Assembly: GCA_039698035.1 (NCBI GenBank)
Contig: JBDKSW010000019.1
Span: forward strand, 62,001-126,000
Reading direction: 5' to 3'
Origin: JAJFUI01 sp039698035
GTDB taxonomy: Bacteria > Planctomycetota > Planctomycetia > Pirellulales > Thermoguttaceae
DNA length: 64,000 bases
Shown here: one piece after another, positions 51,954 to 60,563 of the stretch
Layout: each line of letters begins with the position of its first letter
Position numbering within the stretch: position 1 is the first letter of the stretch
The notes under the pieces: model-generated
Databases searched by the model: none
Seen by the model: only the letters and a program-made list of their open reading frames with translations
Told to the model about the DNA's origin: nothing
Translations under genes and position numbers: made by a program

Positions 51954-52925
51954 ATGAGCGAACACCACACCAACCTTCCGGTCATCATGGTCGCCTTCAA
52001 CCGGCCGGCGAAGGTACGCCAGGTCTTGGAAGTCGTCCGGTCGGTTCGCCCTCCGGTCGTCGTTCTGATCACCGACGGTCCGCGGCCAGGACGCCAGGCC
52101 GATGTGGACAATTGCCGCGAGGTGCGACGCGTTCTCGAAAGCATCGATTGGCCGTGCGAGATTTTGCGAAATCACGCGGACGCCAACCTTGGCTGTGGCC
52201 GACGGATAGCAACGGGCTTGAGCTGGGCGTTCGAGGCCGTGCCGCGCGCGGTCGTGCTTGAAGATGACATTCTGCCGCATCCGAGTTTCTTTCGCTACTG
52301 CGAGGAACTGCTCGATCGCTACGCCGACGATGAACGCATCATGATGATCAGCGGCGCCAATGTGCTCGGCCAATGGAAACCAGAACGCCACAGCTATCAC
52401 TTCTCCTATTACGGCGGCATCCATGGCTGGGCATCGTGGCGGCGCGCTTGGACGCATTTCGACCCGTCGATCTCTCGCTGGAAAGACCCGGACGTGCGGC
52501 AACGTCTCAAGGACATCCTGGTCGACGGTCGGCAGTATGCCTATCGAGCGTCGTTGTACGACCAGATCTGTGATGGCAATGACCTGGGAACGTGGGATTA
52601 TCAGTGGGGTTTCGCCAGGCTTGTTCAGAGCGGGCTTTCCATCGTCCCCTCGGTGAATCTCGTGCGAAACATCGGGTTCGACGCCAGCGCGACACATACC
52701 CGAGGCGTTTGGACTCCGGCCTGCGATCGGCCGGTCGCCGCCATCGACTTCCCATTGCGGCATCCAGACTACTTGATGGTCGATCGCGAGTTCGACAATC
52801 GCATGTTTCGATCGCTTCAGCCCAATTGGCGTTGTCGGTGGAAGGGGCGGCTTCGAGCCTGCCTGGGAACTGGTCACCGCTCGCTTCTGAAAAGGATCAA
52901 GACGAGAGCCGCTCGTGCCACATAG
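51954..52925 (+). CDS. GT2-like glycosyltransferase
   Basis: A 323-residue protein, ATG at 51954, four bases after the previous stop. The N-terminus PVIMVAFNRPAKVRQVL begins a GT-A fold, and VVLEDDILPHPSFFRYCEELL contains the metal-binding acidic pair (EDD). GGIHGWASWRRAW is the further conserved block of this HlpA-like group, annotated as hemolytic-protein-like. No membrane segment is seen, so it works at the cytoplasmic face on lipid-linked repeat units. Sugar specificity is unknown. It overlaps the polymerase gene by 11 bases. Confidence 0.82.
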   Translation: MSEHHTNLPVIMVAFNRPAKVRQVLEVVRSVRPPVVVLITDGPRPGRQADVDNCREVRRVLESIDWPCEILRNHADANLGCGRRIATGLSWAFEAVPRAVVLEDDILPHPSFFRYCEELLDRYADDERIMMISGANVLGQWKPERHSYHFSYYGGIHGWASWRRAWTHFDPSISRWKDPDVRQRLKDILVDGRQYAYRASLYDQICDGNDLGTWDYQWGFARLVQSGLSIVPSVNLVRNIGFDASATHTRGVWTPACDRPVAAIDFPLRHPDYLMVDREFDNRMFRSLQPNWRCRWKGRLRACLGTGHRSLLKRIKTRAARAT

Positions 52926-54363
52926 CAAGGTCTTGCCCGTTCGCGCACGCGATGGCCTCGCCACGAGAGGCAGCGGAGACGCTCTTGGATCGCGTTGGAA
53001 CGCCGCCCACGGCTCGGCCGCAACGTTGAGCGCAAACACGGCATGCGGACGCGCGCGATTTCACGTGCTCGATCAGGTGGCATTTTGCCTGGCCTTGGCC
53101 TTCCTGCTGTCGCTGCTGCTGCCGCAACTGAGCTCGCTATGGTTGCGAGGCTCCTGTCCGGTGTTTGCAACGTGGCTTCTGCTGACGTTCTGGAATGGCA
53201 ACCTCCTGTCAGTCATCAAACGGTTTGCCAACCGGTTCGCGATGGCCGGCGCGTTTATGGCCGTGTTGGCAATCAATTTCCTTTTGCGCAACGGCCCGAA
53301 CTCGCATCAATTTCTTGCCGGTTTCATCAACAACGCGGCGTCCATGACGATCATGACCTACTACGCCGCCAGACGCCCCGACCTGCTCCCCACGATGCGT
53401 TGGTGCATCGCGGTCGTTTTTGGATTGGCGCTTTTGCCGTCGCTGCCGTTGATGTATGCAGATCCCTGGGCAGCGAGGTTTTTGAGTTCAAGCACGGCGT
53501 GGAACCAGCAATTGGCGCGTCCCGAACTCTTGTTGCAGGGGGTGGGAACCTACGCCCAATACGCAGGCATTGCGGTGGTGATGTCCGCGCTGATTGCCAG
53601 CATCTTTGAGAATTCTCTGGCCCGGCGACTCCTGTTGACGGTTGCCATCGCGGCCATGGCGGCAAGCACCGTGTTGGCCATGTTCACGATGGCGTCCGTG
53701 CTGCTACTGTTGGCCGTGGTGGCCAGCGCCGTCGTCCTGCCGTTCCTATTCCAAAACCGTTACCGCTGGGTCGCCGCGGGACTGGCGGCCGGAATCCTCG
53801 CAGTCCTGCCCATATCGATCAGCCTGCTCTACGACAACTATGAAGCGGTGCAGTTGGTCCACGACAAGTTCTTTCGACTCGTGAACGGCATCTCCCAAAT
53901 GGGCATCGAGCGGGGCGATGAATCATCGAGAGCGGAAATGTTCCTGGGCACGTGCGAAACGTTTTTCAATTACCCCACGCTTGGCACGGGATTCGACGCC
54001 AGCCGCGAGGCCGACGATTTCATCGGCGGCCACAGCTCGCTCATCGATCATTGGGCCATGTTCGGCATCCTCGGATATGCGCCGTTCTTCCTCCTCCAGG
54101 CCTCTTTCACACGTATCGCTGTCGCCAATTGGACGACCCGCCGCAACAACGTCGTCGCCTGGGGCAGCGCCTATGCGTGGGCCACTTACTGGGTGGCTAG
54201 CGCATGCAATCCAACCGCGTTCAGCATCTTCCCGTATCTCATGATCTTTACGGACTGCCATCGCCGCAAGGCGGCCGCGACCTCTGCAGAACGAAGCCAC
54301 TGGTCCGCGGGACGTCCGCACGCAATCAATTCACGCAGCTTGCCGCAATGGGTCGGCCGATGA
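52915..54363 (+). CDS. Wzy-like O-antigen polymerase (or ligase)
   Basis: A 482-residue protein with about ten to twelve membrane segments from residue 50 to 440 and a large periplasmic loop (about 300-380) with GTGFDASREADDFIGGHSSLIDHW (quoted in part as GTGFDAS and GGHSSLIDHW), the H-S-L-x-D pattern found in Wzy and WaaL proteins. It starts at GTG overlapping the preceding gene by 11 bases and its stop overlaps the following ATG (ATGA). Polymerase is preferred over ligase because the flippase, co-polymerase and initiating transferase are all encoded here. Confidence 0.78.
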   Translation: MPHSKVLPVRARDGLATRGSGDALGSRWNAAHGSAATLSANTACGRARFHVLDQVAFCLALAFLLSLLLPQLSSLWLRGSCPVFATWLLLTFWNGNLLSVIKRFANRFAMAGAFMAVLAINFLLRNGPNSHQFLAGFINNAASMTIMTYYAARRPDLLPTMRWCIAVVFGLALLPSLPLMYADPWAARFLSSSTAWNQQLARPELLLQGVGTYAQYAGIAVVMSALIASIFENSLARRLLLTVAIAAMAASTVLAMFTMASVLLLLAVVASAVVLPFLFQNRYRWVAAGLAAGILAVLPISISLLYDNYEAVQLVHDKFFRLVNGISQMGIERGDESSRAEMFLGTCETFFNYPTLGTGFDASREADDFIGGHSSLIDHWAMFGILGYAPFFLLQASFTRIAVANWTTRRNNVVAWGSAYAWATYWVASACNPTAFSIFPYLMIFTDCHRRKAAATSAERSHWSAGRPHAINSRSLPQWVGR

Positions 54364-55700
54364 AAGTGCTCTGGACTTCCAATGTTCTGCTGCCCGCCGC
54401 CGCCGAGGCCATGGCTCGGACGCCCGGACGCGGCGGCTCCTGGATGGCCGCATTGGCCGACGAACTGGAGCGTCGCTGTCCCCAGGTCGAGTTGGGCGTC
54501 GTCACGATGCAACCGTGCTCCAGCGTCACACGCCGCGTCGTCGGCAACGTCGTCTACTATGTCGTGCCCAGCAGGCTTCGCGATCCCTTGGGCCGCCCCC
54601 GCAAGCCAGTGCTCCGCGCATTCCGGGACGTGATCGCCGATTTCCAGCCCACCCTGATCCACGTGCACGGCTCCGAGTATTCCTATGGTCGGATCGCGTC
54701 GGAAGTTGCCCCAGAGACCCCAACGGTCGTTGAAATCCAAGGGCTGATCGCCGCCTGCGAAAAGTGCCATTGGGGCGGCATGAAGCTAACCGAGTTGATC
54801 CGTTATCGCACATTCCGCGATTGGCTTCGTCTCGATGGACTGCTGGAACAGCGATGGAAACTGCGACGCCGCGCCCGGCAGGAGTCGGACATCCTCTGCC
54901 AGGCGCGTCACATCATCGGAAGAACGGCCTGGGACCGCACATCTGCCTTTGCTTTGGCGCCGAACGCCGCCTACTATCATTGCGACGAAATGCTTCGCCC
55001 GCCCTTCTTCTCACTCGCCTGGCAGACCGCCGGAGCGACGAAGCACACGATTCTCGCAACATCCACCGTTTGTCCAAACAAAGGCTTCCACCTCCTGCTG
55101 ACGGCCGTGCATTCGCTGAAACGCGACTTCCCAAACATTCAGGTTCGGGTCGCCGGCTCGACCTTCAAGCGTCAAGGAGACCGGCCGTCGATCGGCGAGC
55201 GTCTTCGCATGCCCGGCTATTCGCGCTATCTGACGGATCGCATCCGGCAGTACGGTCTTGAACAGAACATTGTGCCGCTGGGCTGGCTCGACGCCGAGCA
55301 GATGGCGGCGGAACTCACCAGGGCGCACGTCTATGTGCTGCCGTCGTTCATCGAAAACAGCCCCAACGCGCTCGCCGAGGCCATGCTGGTCGGCACGCCA
55401 TGCGTCGCCGCCCGCGTCGGCGGCGTCCCGTCAATGGCACAGGACGAAACCGAAGCGTTGCTCTTTCCGCGGGGAGACGCCGAGCGTCTGGCGGGTCACA
55501 TCCGCCGCCTGTTCCTGGACGATGGCTTGGCGCAGACCCTTTCCAACAACGCCCGCCGAACGGCCCTTGTCCGGCACGCGCCCGAGACCGTCGTTCGGAA
55601 CCTGCTCGGCATTTATGAAACCGTAACCAACCGTCGCCAGGTCCCTGCTGCGAACCCGCGCGACTTCTCGAGCCCCAGCAACGTCGGACGAGCCGCCTAG
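54360..55700 (+). CDS. GT4-family glycosyltransferase
   Basis: A 446-residue GT-B enzyme, ATG at 54360 overlapping the Wzy stop. The N-terminus MKVLWTSNVLLPAAAE leads to a glycine-rich acceptor loop (TPGRGGSWM); the donor domain has ATSTVCPNKGFHLLL, VPLGWLDAEQM and FIENSPNALAEAML, where the Glu pair (E-x7-E) contacts the nucleotide sugar. It retains anomeric configuration, as do other GT4 enzymes. The insert about residues 110-230 is longer than usual. Sugar unknown. It ends one base before the next GTG start. Confidence 0.88.
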   Translation: MKVLWTSNVLLPAAAEAMARTPGRGGSWMAALADELERRCPQVELGVVTMQPCSSVTRRVVGNVVYYVVPSRLRDPLGRPRKPVLRAFRDVIADFQPTLIHVHGSEYSYGRIASEVAPETPTVVEIQGLIAACEKCHWGGMKLTELIRYRTFRDWLRLDGLLEQRWKLRRRARQESDILCQARHIIGRTAWDRTSAFALAPNAAYYHCDEMLRPPFFSLAWQTAGATKHTILATSTVCPNKGFHLLLTAVHSLKRDFPNIQVRVAGSTFKRQGDRPSIGERLRMPGYSRYLTDRIRQYGLEQNIVPLGWLDAEQMAAELTRAHVYVLPSFIENSPNALAEAMLVGTPCVAARVGGVPSMAQDETEALLFPRGDAERLAGHIRRLFLDDGLAQTLSNNARRTALVRHAPETVVRNLLGIYETVTNRRQVPAANPRDFSSPSNVGRAA

Positions 55701-55701
55701 C

Positions 55702-57126
55702 GTGAGCAAACCCTTTAGCCCGAGACCGATCCTGGAAACCTCCTGCGGTCCTGAACGGAGCCCGTTCACGGACGCAACACGGCTTCCGCGAGTGACCGTC
55801 GTCTCGGCCAATCCGATTTGCCGCGATCAGGCGAACGGCATCTTCATGCGGTCGCTGTTTCTCGGCTGGCCGCAAGAGGCCTTGTCGCAAGTCTACTTCC
55901 CCGTGGCCGTAACCCACATGCCAGACCGGGCGGTTTGCGGCGACTATCGGCTGATTCATCCGTCAGGCCGCGTCCAGCGCATCGCTGGCGGAAACGCCGG
56001 ACCAATCGCGTCGCCGAAGCAGGACGACCCTGGCGGGTCTGGTCCGCAATGGCGCAAAACGGTCGCCGGAGTGACGCGACGCCCACGCCTGATGCGCTGG
56101 CTGCGGCCGGGGGTCGAGCTCTGGTACGCCAACTCTTGGTTACAGGCCATTCTCGAACGACAACTTCTCGAGCTTCGGCCAAACCTGGTCTACGCATTGC
56201 TGGGCAACTACTGTTTGACAAAACTCACCTACTCGGCCTGCAAGCGACTTGGAATTCCGCTGTTCGTCCATGTCACGGACGACTTCGTCACATCGCTCTA
56301 CGCCACGATGCCGTTTAGCGCACCATTTCAGACAGCCTCCGAGCGGTGGTTCCGGCGAGCCGTCGGGCATGCCGAGGGCGTCGCGGCGATCAGTCCCGTC
56401 ATGGCCGAGGAGTACGACGGCCGCTACGGTGGGCCGTGGACTTGGTTCGCAACCCTCATCGACGCGGACGCCTACGATCCGACGCCGCGATCGACCGACG
56501 GAACGGTCCGGCTGGTTTACGCCGGAAACCTCGGTCTCGAGCGCTGGCGCTCGCTCGCAGAGCTTGGCGCGGCGCTCCGCACGCTGCGAACCGAGAACGG
56601 CATCGACGCCCGGCTGACCGTTTACTCGACTCCAGACCAAATCGCAAAGCATCAAAACGCCCTGGCGTCGCCGCCCGCCGTGGAGATCGGAGGCTGGCTG
56701 CCCCCGGAACGGCTGCCTGCCGTATTTCACGACGCCGACGTGCTGGTCCATGCCGAGAGCTTCGACCCGGCCGCGGCCGACTATACGCGGCTCTCGTTCT
56801 CGACCAAGTTGAGCCAGTACTTCATGGCAGGGCGTTGCGTCTTGATGTTCGGCCCGACCGACATCGGTTCGGCCCGCATGATCCAGTTGGCCGGCGCGGG
56901 GCTCACCCTGGGCCAGACAGATCGCGACGCGACGCTCGGCGCGTTGCGGCGGCTGCTTGTCGATGACGCATCTCGGCGCCGCTACGGCGACAATGGGCGG
57001 CGTTATGCCCTCACCTGGTTTGAATCAACAGCCGGACGCGAGCGGTTCCGGCTGGCGTTGGCCGAGGCGTTCGAGGCGAGCCGCCGGAACTGCGGCACTC
57101 CGGTCGCGTCGCTGTTGCGATCCTAA
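55702..57126 (+). CDS. Glycosyltransferase, GT4-like (GT-B fold)
   Basis: A 474-residue protein, GTG at 55702, one base after the preceding stop. The N-terminal domain is divergent (RVTVVSANPICRDQANGIFMRSLFL in part) and includes LVYALLGNYCLTKLTY; the donor domain is typical in VRLVYAGNLGLERW, GGWLPPERLPAVFHDADVLVHAESFDP (in part) and KLSQYFMAGRCVLMFGP. It has the glycogen-synthase-like overall shape of GT4 but not the exact E-x7-E, reading ESFDPAAAD instead. Substrate unknown. Followed after 24 bases by the FucNAc synthesis genes. Confidence 0.78.
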   Translation: MSKPFSPRPILETSCGPERSPFTDATRLPRVTVVSANPICRDQANGIFMRSLFLGWPQEALSQVYFPVAVTHMPDRAVCGDYRLIHPSGRVQRIAGGNAGPIASPKQDDPGGSGPQWRKTVAGVTRRPRLMRWLRPGVELWYANSWLQAILERQLLELRPNLVYALLGNYCLTKLTYSACKRLGIPLFVHVTDDFVTSLYATMPFSAPFQTASERWFRRAVGHAEGVAAISPVMAEEYDGRYGGPWTWFATLIDADAYDPTPRSTDGTVRLVYAGNLGLERWRSLAELGAALRTLRTENGIDARLTVYSTPDQIAKHQNALASPPAVEIGGWLPPERLPAVFHDADVLVHAESFDPAAADYTRLSFSTKLSQYFMAGRCVLMFGPTDIGSARMIQLAGAGLTLGQTDRDATLGALRRLLVDDASRRRYGDNGRRYALTWFESTAGRERFRLALAEAFEASRRNCGTPVASLLRS

Positions 57127-57150
57127 CCTCTCAGACGAAGGACGAAAGAC

Positions 57151-58215
57151 GTGTTCAAGAACAAAGTCCTGTTGATCACCGGCGGCACGGGCTCATTTGG
57201 CAACGCCGTTTTGCGGCGCTTTCTCGACACGTCCATCGCCGAGATCCGCATTTTCAGCCGGGACGAAAAAAAGCAGGACGAAATGCGCCGCCAGTACCAG
57301 AACAGCAAACTGAAGTTCTACATCGGCGACGTCCGCAACCCCGGCGGGCTGCGCGACGCGTTCGATGGCGTGGACTACGTCTTCCACGCCGCCGCGCTCA
57401 AGCAGGTCCCGTCCTGCGAGTTCTACCCGCTCGAAGCCGTGCAAACGAACGTCCTGGGCGCGGCCAACGTTCTTTCGGCCTCGATCGAGTCCGGCGTGCG
57501 CAACGTCGTCGTCCTGAGCACCGACAAGGCGGCGTATCCGGTCAACGCGATGGGCATGTCCAAGGGGCTCATGGAAAAGGTCACGATCGCCCGATCGGCC
57601 GTGGCTGCCCGCCGCGGTTGCACGCTCTGCGTCACCCGTTATGGCAACGTGATGGCCTCGCGCGGTTCGGTGATTCCACTGCTGGTCGAGCAACTTCGCA
57701 ATGGCCAGCCGCTGACGCTCACCGATCCGGACATGACCCGCTTCATGATGTCGTTGGACGACGCGGTCGATCTGGTCCTCTACGCCTTTCAGCACGGCGC
57801 GGCCGGCGACTTGCTCGTTCAGAAGGCGCCGGCGGCCACGATCGGCACGCTGGCCGAGGCCCTCAAACGCATCTTCGACGCCGAGAATCCCATTCGGCTG
57901 ATCGGCACGCGTCACGGCGAGAAGCGTTACGAGACCCTGTTGACGCGCGAGGAAATGGTCCGCGCCCTGGACCTCGGCGACTACTACCGCGTACCGGCCG
58001 ACGTGCGCGACCTGAACTATGCCAAGTACTTTTCCGACGGCCAGAGCCGCGTAACCGAGGTCGAGGATTATCATTCGCACAACGTGCGGCGGCTCAACGT
58101 CGATGAAATGGCCGAGATGCTGCTCGCGCTCCCGTACATTCAGGAGGAGCTGGCCGCCATGCCTCGCAAGACGCTCCCGATCGCCCGGCGGCGTTCGCGG
58201 CGCAAGGCGGCGTAA
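57151..58215 (+). CDS. fnlA: UDP-GlcNAc 4,6-dehydratase/5-epimerase of UDP-FucNAc synthesis (FnlA/CapE/WbjB)
   Basis: A 354-residue soluble SDR enzyme. GTG at 57151 is preceded by GAAGGACGAAAG. The NAD site is LLITGGTGSFGNAVL and the active site STDKAAYPVNAMGMSKG, where Met takes the Tyr position as in CapE. It carries out C4,6-dehydration with epimerisation of UDP-GlcNAc, the first of three steps to UDP-N-acetyl-L-fucosamine. The two following genes supply the next steps, in the same order as capEFG and fnlABC. Confidence 0.94.
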   Translation: MFKNKVLLITGGTGSFGNAVLRRFLDTSIAEIRIFSRDEKKQDEMRRQYQNSKLKFYIGDVRNPGGLRDAFDGVDYVFHAAALKQVPSCEFYPLEAVQTNVLGAANVLSASIESGVRNVVVLSTDKAAYPVNAMGMSKGLMEKVTIARSAVAARRGCTLCVTRYGNVMASRGSVIPLLVEQLRNGQPLTLTDPDMTRFMMSLDDAVDLVLYAFQHGAAGDLLVQKAPAATIGTLAEALKRIFDAENPIRLIGTRHGEKRYETLLTREEMVRALDLGDYYRVPADVRDLNYAKYFSDGQSRVTEVEDYHSHNVRRLNVDEMAEMLLALPYIQEELAAMPRKTLPIARRRSRRKAA

Positions 58216-58266
58216 CACACCGTCCGACGTGCTTTTTCCGCAACCAACGAAAAGACGCGTGTCCAC

Positions 58267-59391
58267 ATGAAGACTGCACTCATCACCGGCGTTCACGGCT
58301 TCATCGGCCGAAACCTGGCGGCCCACCTGAACCAACGCCCCGACGTTCGCGTGCTTCGATACGATCTCGACAACACCGACGCGGAGCTGGCCGCGATGGC
58401 TGCCGAGGCCGACGTGATCTTCCATCTGGCCGGCGTCAACCGACCGCAAGACCCAAGCCAGTTCAGCACCGGCAACGTCGGCCTGACCGAATCGCTCTGC
58501 CGCGTATTGACCGAGCGCCGTTGCAGGCCGCTGGTAATTTTCAGTTCGTCCATCCAGGCGGAATGCGACAACGCCTACGGCCGCAGCAAACGGCGGGCCG
58601 AGGAGGTTCTGCGCCAGTTCGCCGACCAAAGCGGCGCGGCGCTGGCCATCTTCCGCCTCAAGAATGTCTTCGGCAAATGGTGCCGCCCGAACTACAACTC
58701 GGTCGTCGCCACGTTTTGCCACCACGTGGCCCACGACCTGCCCATCGAAATCTCGGACCCCGACCGACAACTCGAGCTGATTCACGTGGATGACGTCATC
58801 GCGGCCTTCCTCGCCACGATGGATTGCCCGACCTCGGTCCCACATCCCGACCACATCAACTCCTACACGCTGACGCTCGGCGACTTGGCCGGCCGCATCC
58901 AGTTCTTCCACGAGATGCGGCGATCCCTTGCCGCGCCGGACTTCTCGGTCCGCTTCAACCAACAGCTCTATTCGACCTACCTGTCGTACCTCGAACCGTC
59001 GCAATGCGAGTACGGTTTGAACGTCAACTCGGACGCCCGCGGCAGTCTGGCTGAGTTCCTCAAGTCGCCGACGTTCGGCCAAATCTTCGTCTCGCAAACG
59101 CGCCCAGGCGTCACCCGGGGCAACCATTACCACCACGTCAAAACGGAAAAGTTCCTCGTCCTGGCCGGCAGCGGCCTCATTCGTCTTCGCCGCATCGACA
59201 GCGACGAGACCCATGAAATCCCAGTCCGTGGCGCGGATTATCGAGTCGTCGACATTCCGCCCGGCTACACCCACTCGATCGCCAACGTCGGCCCCGGCGA
59301 GATGGTCACGCTCTTCTGGGCCAGCGAGCCGTTTGACCCCGACCGCCCGGACACCTACTTCCTGCCGGTGGAACTGAGAGCAGCAGCATGA
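58267..59391 (+). CDS. fnlB: Bifunctional reductase/epimerase of UDP-FucNAc synthesis (FnlB/CapF/WbjC)
   Basis: A 374-residue two-domain enzyme. Residues 1-245 form an NAD(P)-binding SDR unit (ALITGVHGFIGRNLAAHL, FSSSIQAECDNAYGRSKR with the YxxxK pair); residues 255-374 form a cupin with the metal ligands in TRGNHYHHVKTEKFLVLAG (quoted in part as GNHYHHVKTEKF) and YTHSIANVG. The cupin epimerises at C3 and the SDR domain reduces C4, giving UDP-N-acetyl-L-talosamine-type intermediate. Its stop overlaps the start of fnlC (ATGA). Confidence 0.94.
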   Translation: MKTALITGVHGFIGRNLAAHLNQRPDVRVLRYDLDNTDAELAAMAAEADVIFHLAGVNRPQDPSQFSTGNVGLTESLCRVLTERRCRPLVIFSSSIQAECDNAYGRSKRRAEEVLRQFADQSGAALAIFRLKNVFGKWCRPNYNSVVATFCHHVAHDLPIEISDPDRQLELIHVDDVIAAFLATMDCPTSVPHPDHINSYTLTLGDLAGRIQFFHEMRRSLAAPDFSVRFNQQLYSTYLSYLEPSQCEYGLNVNSDARGSLAEFLKSPTFGQIFVSQTRPGVTRGNHYHHVKTEKFLVLAGSGLIRLRRIDSDETHEIPVRGADYRVVDIPPGYTHSIANVGPGEMVTLFWASEPFDPDRPDTYFLPVELRAAA

Positions 59392-60530
59392 AAATCACAA
59401 CGATCGTCGGCACCCGGCCAGAAATCATCCGCCTCTCGCGAGTCATGCCCGCGCTGGATCGCTGCTTCGAGCATGTCATGGTCCACACGGGCCAGAACTA
59501 TGACTACGAACTCAACGCAATCTTCTTCGAGGACCTCGATCTTCGCAAGCCGGATCATTTTCTGGACGCCGCCGGCGCCACGGCCGCCGAAACCATTGGA
59601 CTGGTCATTGCCAAGAGCGACGCGTTGCTGCGAACCATTCGGCCCGACGCCGTGTTGATCCTCGGCGACACCAACTCGTGTCTGGCTGCCATTTCCGCGA
59701 AACGGCAAAAGATTCCCGTCTTCCACATGGAAGCCGGGAACCGCTGCTTCGACCAACGCGTGCCCGAGGAAATCAACCGCAAGATTGTCGACCATATCGC
59801 CGACGTGAACCTCCCCTACAGCGACATCTCGCGGGACTACTTGCTGCGCGAGGGTTTGCCGCCCGACCGGACCATCAAGACCGGCAGCCCGATGTACGAA
59901 GTGCTCCACCACTACCTGCCAAAAATCGAGCGGAGCGACGTGCTCCAGCGTCTGGAGCTGCAGGCGGGCCAGTATTTCGTCGTCAGCGCCCATCGCGAGG
60001 AGAATGTCGAACCGTCGGACCGCTTCGCGCAACTCTGCGACGTGCTAGACCGCCTGGCCGCGACTTACTCGCTGCCAGTCATCGTGAGCACGCATCCCCG
60101 CACGCGCAAACGGCTCGATGCCGAAGGGGTAAAGCTCGACGCACGGGTGCGGCTTCTGCGGCCGCTCGGCCTCGGCGACTATGTCCACTTAGAAATGCAC
60201 GCCAAAGCGACCCTGAGCGACAGCGGCACCATCGCCGAGGAATCGTCGATCCTCAACTTCCCGGCCCTCAACCTCCGCGACGCCCACGAGCGGCCCGAGG
60301 CCGTCGAACAAGCCGCCGTCATGATGACGGGCCTCCGCTGGGAGCGAATTCACGAGGCGCTCGCAATTCTCGAGTCGCAAGGCCGCGGACAACATCGCAC
60401 CCTGCTGCCGGTCGGCGATTACAGCGTGCCTAACGTGTCCGAGAAGGTCGTCCGAATCATCCTCAGCTACACCGACTACGTAAACCGAACCGTGTGGCAA
60501 AAGAGCGACGCCGTTTCATCCGCACAATAG
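59388..60530 (+). CDS. fnlC: UDP-N-acetylglucosamine 2-epimerase family, UDP-FucNAc synthesis (FnlC/CapG/WbjD)
   Basis: A 380-residue non-hydrolysing 2-epimerase of the WecB fold. Motifs are IVGTRPEIIRLSR, HTGQNYDYELN, ILGDTNSCLAA, HMEAGNRCFDQRVPEEINR (shortened) and SDSGTIAEESSI. In this gene context it performs the final C2 epimerisation to UDP-N-acetyl-L-fucosamine. Overlap with fnlB suggests coupled translation. The glycosyltransferase following, after a small REP-like hairpin, is of the type known to use this sugar. Confidence 0.94.
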   Translation: MKITTIVGTRPEIIRLSRVMPALDRCFEHVMVHTGQNYDYELNAIFFEDLDLRKPDHFLDAAGATAAETIGLVIAKSDALLRTIRPDAVLILGDTNSCLAAISAKRQKIPVFHMEAGNRCFDQRVPEEINRKIVDHIADVNLPYSDISRDYLLREGLPPDRTIKTGSPMYEVLHHYLPKIERSDVLQRLELQAGQYFVVSAHREENVEPSDRFAQLCDVLDRLAATYSLPVIVSTHPRTRKRLDAEGVKLDARVRLLRPLGLGDYVHLEMHAKATLSDSGTIAEESSILNFPALNLRDAHERPEAVEQAAVMMTGLRWERIHEALAILESQGRGQHRTLLPVGDYSVPNVSEKVVRIILSYTDYVNRTVWQKSDAVSSAQ

Positions 60531-60536
60531 CCATCA

Positions 60537-60557
60537 CCCTCTTCCAATGGGAGAGGG
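60537..60557 (+). repeat. REP-like hairpin in fnlC-wbuB gap
   Basis: CCCTCTTCC (60537-60545) pairs with GGGAGAGGG (60549-60557), one G-T pair, 3-base loop AAT. It fills the 33-base gap and its GAGAGGGG end doubles as the ribosome site of the next gene (ATG at 60564), so folding could mask translation initiation. Confidence 0.7.
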
Positions 60558-60563
60558 GACAGA

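Noticed and set aside
57193..59274. A 693-codon minus-strand frame opposite fnlA and fnlB
   Set aside because: Both plus-strand genes are complete family members in an established order.
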